Shown in pieces: positions 5,670-7,340 of a DNA stretch of 7,340 nucleotides; the first letter of the stretch is position 1, and each line of letters starts with the position of its first letter. Made by a program: the position numbers and the translations under genes. The notes below the pieces were generated by a model, which was not told the DNA's origin, did no database searches, and was given only the letters and a program-made list of their open reading frames with translations. Source of the DNA: SFWF01 sp964599835 (GTDB lineage: Bacteria; Bacillota; Clostridia; Oscillospirales; Acutalibacteraceae); contig CAZRHF010000110.1 of NCBI GenBank assembly GCA_964599835.1, positions 1 to 7,340 on the forward strand, read 5' to 3'.

Positions 5670-6986
5670 TCAGGTTTCATTCTTGAGATTCTTGATTATA
5701 TCGTCAATGATCTCTTTTTCGTGGGGGTTTTCCTTAAGGAAGCTTTCAACCTTCTTAACGGCGTAGAGCACGGTGGTGTGATCCTTGCCGAAGGCCTCGC
5801 CGATGGGCTTATAGGAAAGCTCGGTGGTCTCGCGGGCTATATACATTGCTATTTGTCTTGCCTTTGCAAGCTCGGCCGTTTTTCTCTTTGAAATGATATC
5901 CTTTTCGGAAACGTCGTAGGTACGGGCGACCTCACTTATTATCTGCTCGATCTTGATAGGCTCAGGCTTTGTATCGTTTACGATCTCTCTGATTATGTTC
6001 TGTACGACCGCCACGGTGGGTGTGTGTTTCTGTATCTGAATAAAGGCCTGAAGCTTTTTGACAACGCCCTCAAGCTGACGGATGTTCATCTTGATGTGCT
6101 CGGCGATGTAGTGAACGAGATTTTCTTCAATGAAGATGCCGAGTGATTCGGCTTTTTTCTTGATGATACCGACTCTGGTTTCGTAATCGGGGGGAGTAAT
6201 GTCGGCGAAAAGACCCATTTCAAGACGGTTTCTGATTCGGTCGTCAAGGGTCTTAACGTCCTTGGGAGGACGGTCCATGGTGAAGACCAGCTGTTTATTA
6301 TCCTGATGCAGGGCGTTGAAGGTGTTGAAGAATTCCTCCTGAGTCTGCTCCTTACCTGCGATGAACTGAATATCGTCGATAAGCAGGACGTCAAGGTTTC
6401 GGTAGGTGTTGCGGAAGATGTCGGAGGTTCCGGTCTGAATGGCGTTTATAAGCTGGTTTGTGAAATCCTCACAGCGGACGTATTCAACACGCTTTTCGGG
6501 AAATTTTTCCTTGATTCGGTTTTTGACCGCCAGCATAAGGTGGGTCTTACCGACGCCCGAGGGGCCGTAGATAACGAGAGGGTTATAGATTATTCTCGGG
6601 TTATCGGCAACTGCCATCGAAGCGGCATGTGCGAAGCGGTTGCAGGAGCCCATAATAAAGTTGTCGAAGGTGTAGGAATCGTTTAAGGAGGTGTGGACCT
6701 CGGCCACCTTGTTGGTGATGATCCTGCCGTTTTCGTCCTCAACGACGATCTTGATCTCCATCTCAATGCCCATTATCTCCATAATGCTGGGTTTAATAAT
6801 GTGCATATAGTTGGATTCGATTATCTGCTTTTTATAATCGGAATAAATTCCTAAAACGATCTCGCCGTTTCGGATCTCGATGGGATGAAGATCCTTGAAC
6901 CAGACGTTAAAGGAAATTTCGGTCATACGGTTTTTAAGCTCCTGACAGACGGCTTCCCAGATATCGGTTAAAGATTCGATTTGCAT
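5670..6986 (-). CDS. dnaA: Chromosomal replication initiator DnaA
   Basis: 438 residues, slightly short because of a small linker domain II. DnaA binds DnaA boxes, forms an ATP-dependent filament and melts the origin. Domain I is about 1-80. The AAA+ domain has Walker A GPSGVGKT (141-148), Walker B LLIDDIQF (201-208), sensor I FTMDRPP (235-241) and the arginine-finger box DDRIRNRLEMGL (248-259). Domain IV has the DNA-binding helix-turn-helix with IGEAFGKDHTTVLYA (395-409), the DnaA signature. Compared with the commonest versions, sensor I has methionine where TSD is usual and RFEWGL is replaced by RLEMGL; the arginine R254 is kept. The ATG (6984-6986) has AAAGGGAG (6995-7002) upstream. It is probably transcribed from the promoter at 7179-7207, and possibly a second at 7018-7046, and may be autoregulated through a DnaA-box-like site in the first. 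Confidence 0.98.
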   Translation of the reverse strand: MQIESLTDIWEAVCQELKNRMTEISFNVWFKDLHPIEIRNGEIVLGIYSDYKKQIIESNYMHIIKPSIMEIMGIEMEIKIVVEDENGRIITNKVAEVHTSLNDSYTFDNFIMGSCNRFAHAASMAVADNPRIIYNPLVIYGPSGVGKTHLMLAVKNRIKEKFPEKRVEYVRCEDFTNQLINAIQTGTSDIFRNTYRNLDVLLIDDIQFIAGKEQTQEEFFNTFNALHQDNKQLVFTMDRPPKDVKTLDDRIRNRLEMGLFADITPPDYETRVGIIKKKAESLGIFIEENLVHYIAEHIKMNIRQLEGVVKKLQAFIQIQKHTPTVAVVQNIIREIVNDTKPEPIKIEQIISEVARTYDVSEKDIISKRKTAELAKARQIAMYIARETTELSYKPIGEAFGKDHTTVLYAVKKVESFLKENPHEKEIIDDIIKNLKNET

Positions 6987-7017
6987 AATTCATTCTCCCT
7001 TTCTTTGAGTTTGGGTT

Positions 7018-7046
7018 ATTTTAACATAGTATTTTTTAATTTACCA
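7018..7046 (-). promoter_or_regulatory. Possible second dnaA promoter (P2)
   Basis: On the minus strand TAAAAT (7018-7023), preceded by TGT, forms an extended -10 element (TGnTAAAAT). A 17-base spacer upstream lies only a poor -35 (TGGTAA, 7041-7046, three of six matches). The extended -10 could compensate. If used, it starts about 25 bases before the dnaA start codon, and the 21-base motif array lies directly upstream of it. Confidence 0.35.
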
Positions 7047-7047
7047 C

Positions 7048-7115
7048 GACATATTTCGGGGGTAATATGACATAAATAGGGCAGTCAAGGACATTTTCAG
7101 GGGGGTAACGGACAT
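7048..7115. repeat. Four GACAT/ATGTC motifs at exact 21-base spacing
   Basis: On the plus strand GACAT occurs at 7048-7052, 7069-7073, 7090-7094 and 7111-7115, each 21 bases after the last. Flanks are partly shared: a G-run followed by TAA recurs after the first and third copies (GGGGGTAA, GGGGGGTAA), and TTTC after both. Twenty-one bases is two turns of B-DNA, so all copies face the same side. This suggests binding sites for a regulator or an initiator; the protein is not recognised. Confidence 0.65.
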
Positions 7116-7130
7116 CTTTTTTTGAAGTCC
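7110..7130. repeat. Inverted repeat around a T7/A7 run in the dnaA leader
   Basis: GGACATC (7110-7116) and GAAGTCC (7124-7130) pair at six of seven positions around seven T residues. The left arm includes the fourth GACAT motif. In the P1 transcript it would be a hairpin with an A7 loop. Confidence 0.45.
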
Positions 7131-7178
7131 TTCCGAAAGAATAAAGCCGCAAGACCCCATACTATTTGAACATAGCAT

Positions 7179-7207
7179 ATTATACCACAAATATCCACAT
7201 ATTTCAA
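7179..7207 (-). promoter_or_regulatory. Main dnaA promoter (P1), sigma-A type
   Basis: On the minus strand TTGAAA (7202-7207), a 17-base spacer and a perfect TATAAT (7179-7184) preceded by TG, so the -10 is also extended. Transcription should start near 7172, giving a leader of about 185 bases before dnaA. It is the best promoter in the window. Confidence 0.85.
7191..7199 (+). promoter_or_regulatory. DnaA-box-like site inside the P1 spacer
   Basis: ATATCCACA differs from TTATCCACA only at the first base and lies wholly between the -35 and -10 of P1. DnaA bound here would block RNA polymerase, as in known dnaA autoregulation. About 1.5 such eight-of-nine matches are expected by chance in a window this size, so the position is the main support. 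Confidence 0.5.
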
Positions 7208-7250
7208 TGATAACTTTAATAAATATTATATAAATATATATAGATATTTA

Positions 7251-7274
7251 GGGAAAAGGGACAAGGGCCCGGGG
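7251..7274 (+). repeat. Second GGGAAAA heptad tract with four G-runs
   Basis: The plus strand reads GGGAAAA, GGGACAA, GGGCCC, GGGG. G-runs start at 7251, 7258 and 7265 with the same seven-base period as the tract at 4279-4302; the fourth starts at 7271. It passes the G-quadruplex sequence rule, but the CCC would compete by pairing with nearby G-runs. It joins directly to GGGCCC (7265-7270), CCCGGG (7268-7273) and GCCTAGGC (7274-7281), three overlapping or adjacent palindromes. Confidence 0.6.
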
Positions 7275-7279
7275 CCTAG

Positions 7280-7340
7280 GCGGCTACGCCGCGATATAAA
7301 TCCCTAACGGGATTTGCGATATAGGCTGACGCCTGCGATA
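7280..7340. repeat. Array of small hairpins separated by GCGATATA (runs off the window)
   Basis: Three hairpins in a row: GCGGC-TAC-GCCGC (7280-7292), AAATCCC-TAAC-GGGATTT (7298-7315) and AGGC-TGAC-GCCT (7323-7334). The loops share the form T(N)AC. GCGATATA follows each one: 7291-7298, 7316-7323 and, truncated, 7335-7340. Stem sequences differ and the spacer is constant, the reverse of a CRISPR. No open reading frame of note overlaps it. The array probably continues past the window. Confidence 0.7.

Larger units (their letters stand above)
6987..7250. other. dnaA upstream control region
   Basis: No gene. It holds, in transcription order, promoter P1 with an embedded DnaA-box-like site, a 21-base inverted repeat, four ATGTC motifs at 21-base spacing, the possible promoter P2 and the dnaA ribosome-binding site. 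From 7208 to 7250 it is almost pure A/T. rpmH, which often lies upstream of dnaA on the other strand, is not found in the window. Confidence 0.8.

Noticed and set aside
7280..7340. CRISPR array
   Set aside because: The constant part is only eight bases, the variable parts are self-complementary and 11-17 bases long, and no cas gene is in the window.

Overview
The window is the chromosomal origin region of a bacterium of the Bacillota. Every protein gene lies on the minus strand, so transcription and one replication fork run from right to left. In transcription order the genes are dnaA, dnaN, an S4-domain gene (yaaA type), recF, a remB/DUF370 gene, an extra DUF559 endonuclease-like gene, gyrB and the first 47 codons of gyrA. 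Apart from the extra gene, this is the order known from Bacillus subtilis and many Clostridia. Protein details (PLWGKMLNVEKA in GyrB, the variant sensor and arginine-finger boxes in DnaA) and the G+C of the core genes, near 50% in the blocks I counted, suggest a gut-type clostridium, possibly Oscillospirales. That placement is an inference from remembered families.

Right to left: 7250-7340 holds no gene. It has a GGGAAAA heptad tract, a cluster of GC-rich palindromes and the start of an array of small hairpins joined by GCGATATA, cut by the window edge. From 6987 to 7250 is the dnaA control region. It has a very good sigma-A promoter (TTGAAA-17-TATAAT) with a near-match DnaA box inside its spacer, four GACAT/ATGTC motifs at exactly 21-base spacing, and a possible second promoter. 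dnaA fills 5670-6986. The dnaA-dnaN gap (5419-5669) looks like the unwinding part of oriC: one perfect and one variant DnaA box, a C-cluster, A/T-rich DNA and a tandem 9-mer. dnaN ends inside a 30-base near-perfect palindrome, followed by another GGGAAAA heptad tract before yaaA. yaaA and recF overlap by 11 bases.

From 2983 leftwards come remB, a leader of 124 bases, the A+T-rich DUF559 gene, gyrB and gyrA. The core genes are replication and DNA-maintenance functions: DnaA opens the origin, DnaN clamps the polymerase, RecF loads RecA at gaps, and gyrase relieves supercoils ahead of the fork. The genes form an ordinary core locus. The less ordinary material is in the non-coding DNA (21-base phased motif, hairpin array, heptad tracts, stop-codon palindrome) and in the DUF559 gene placed between remB and gyrB.
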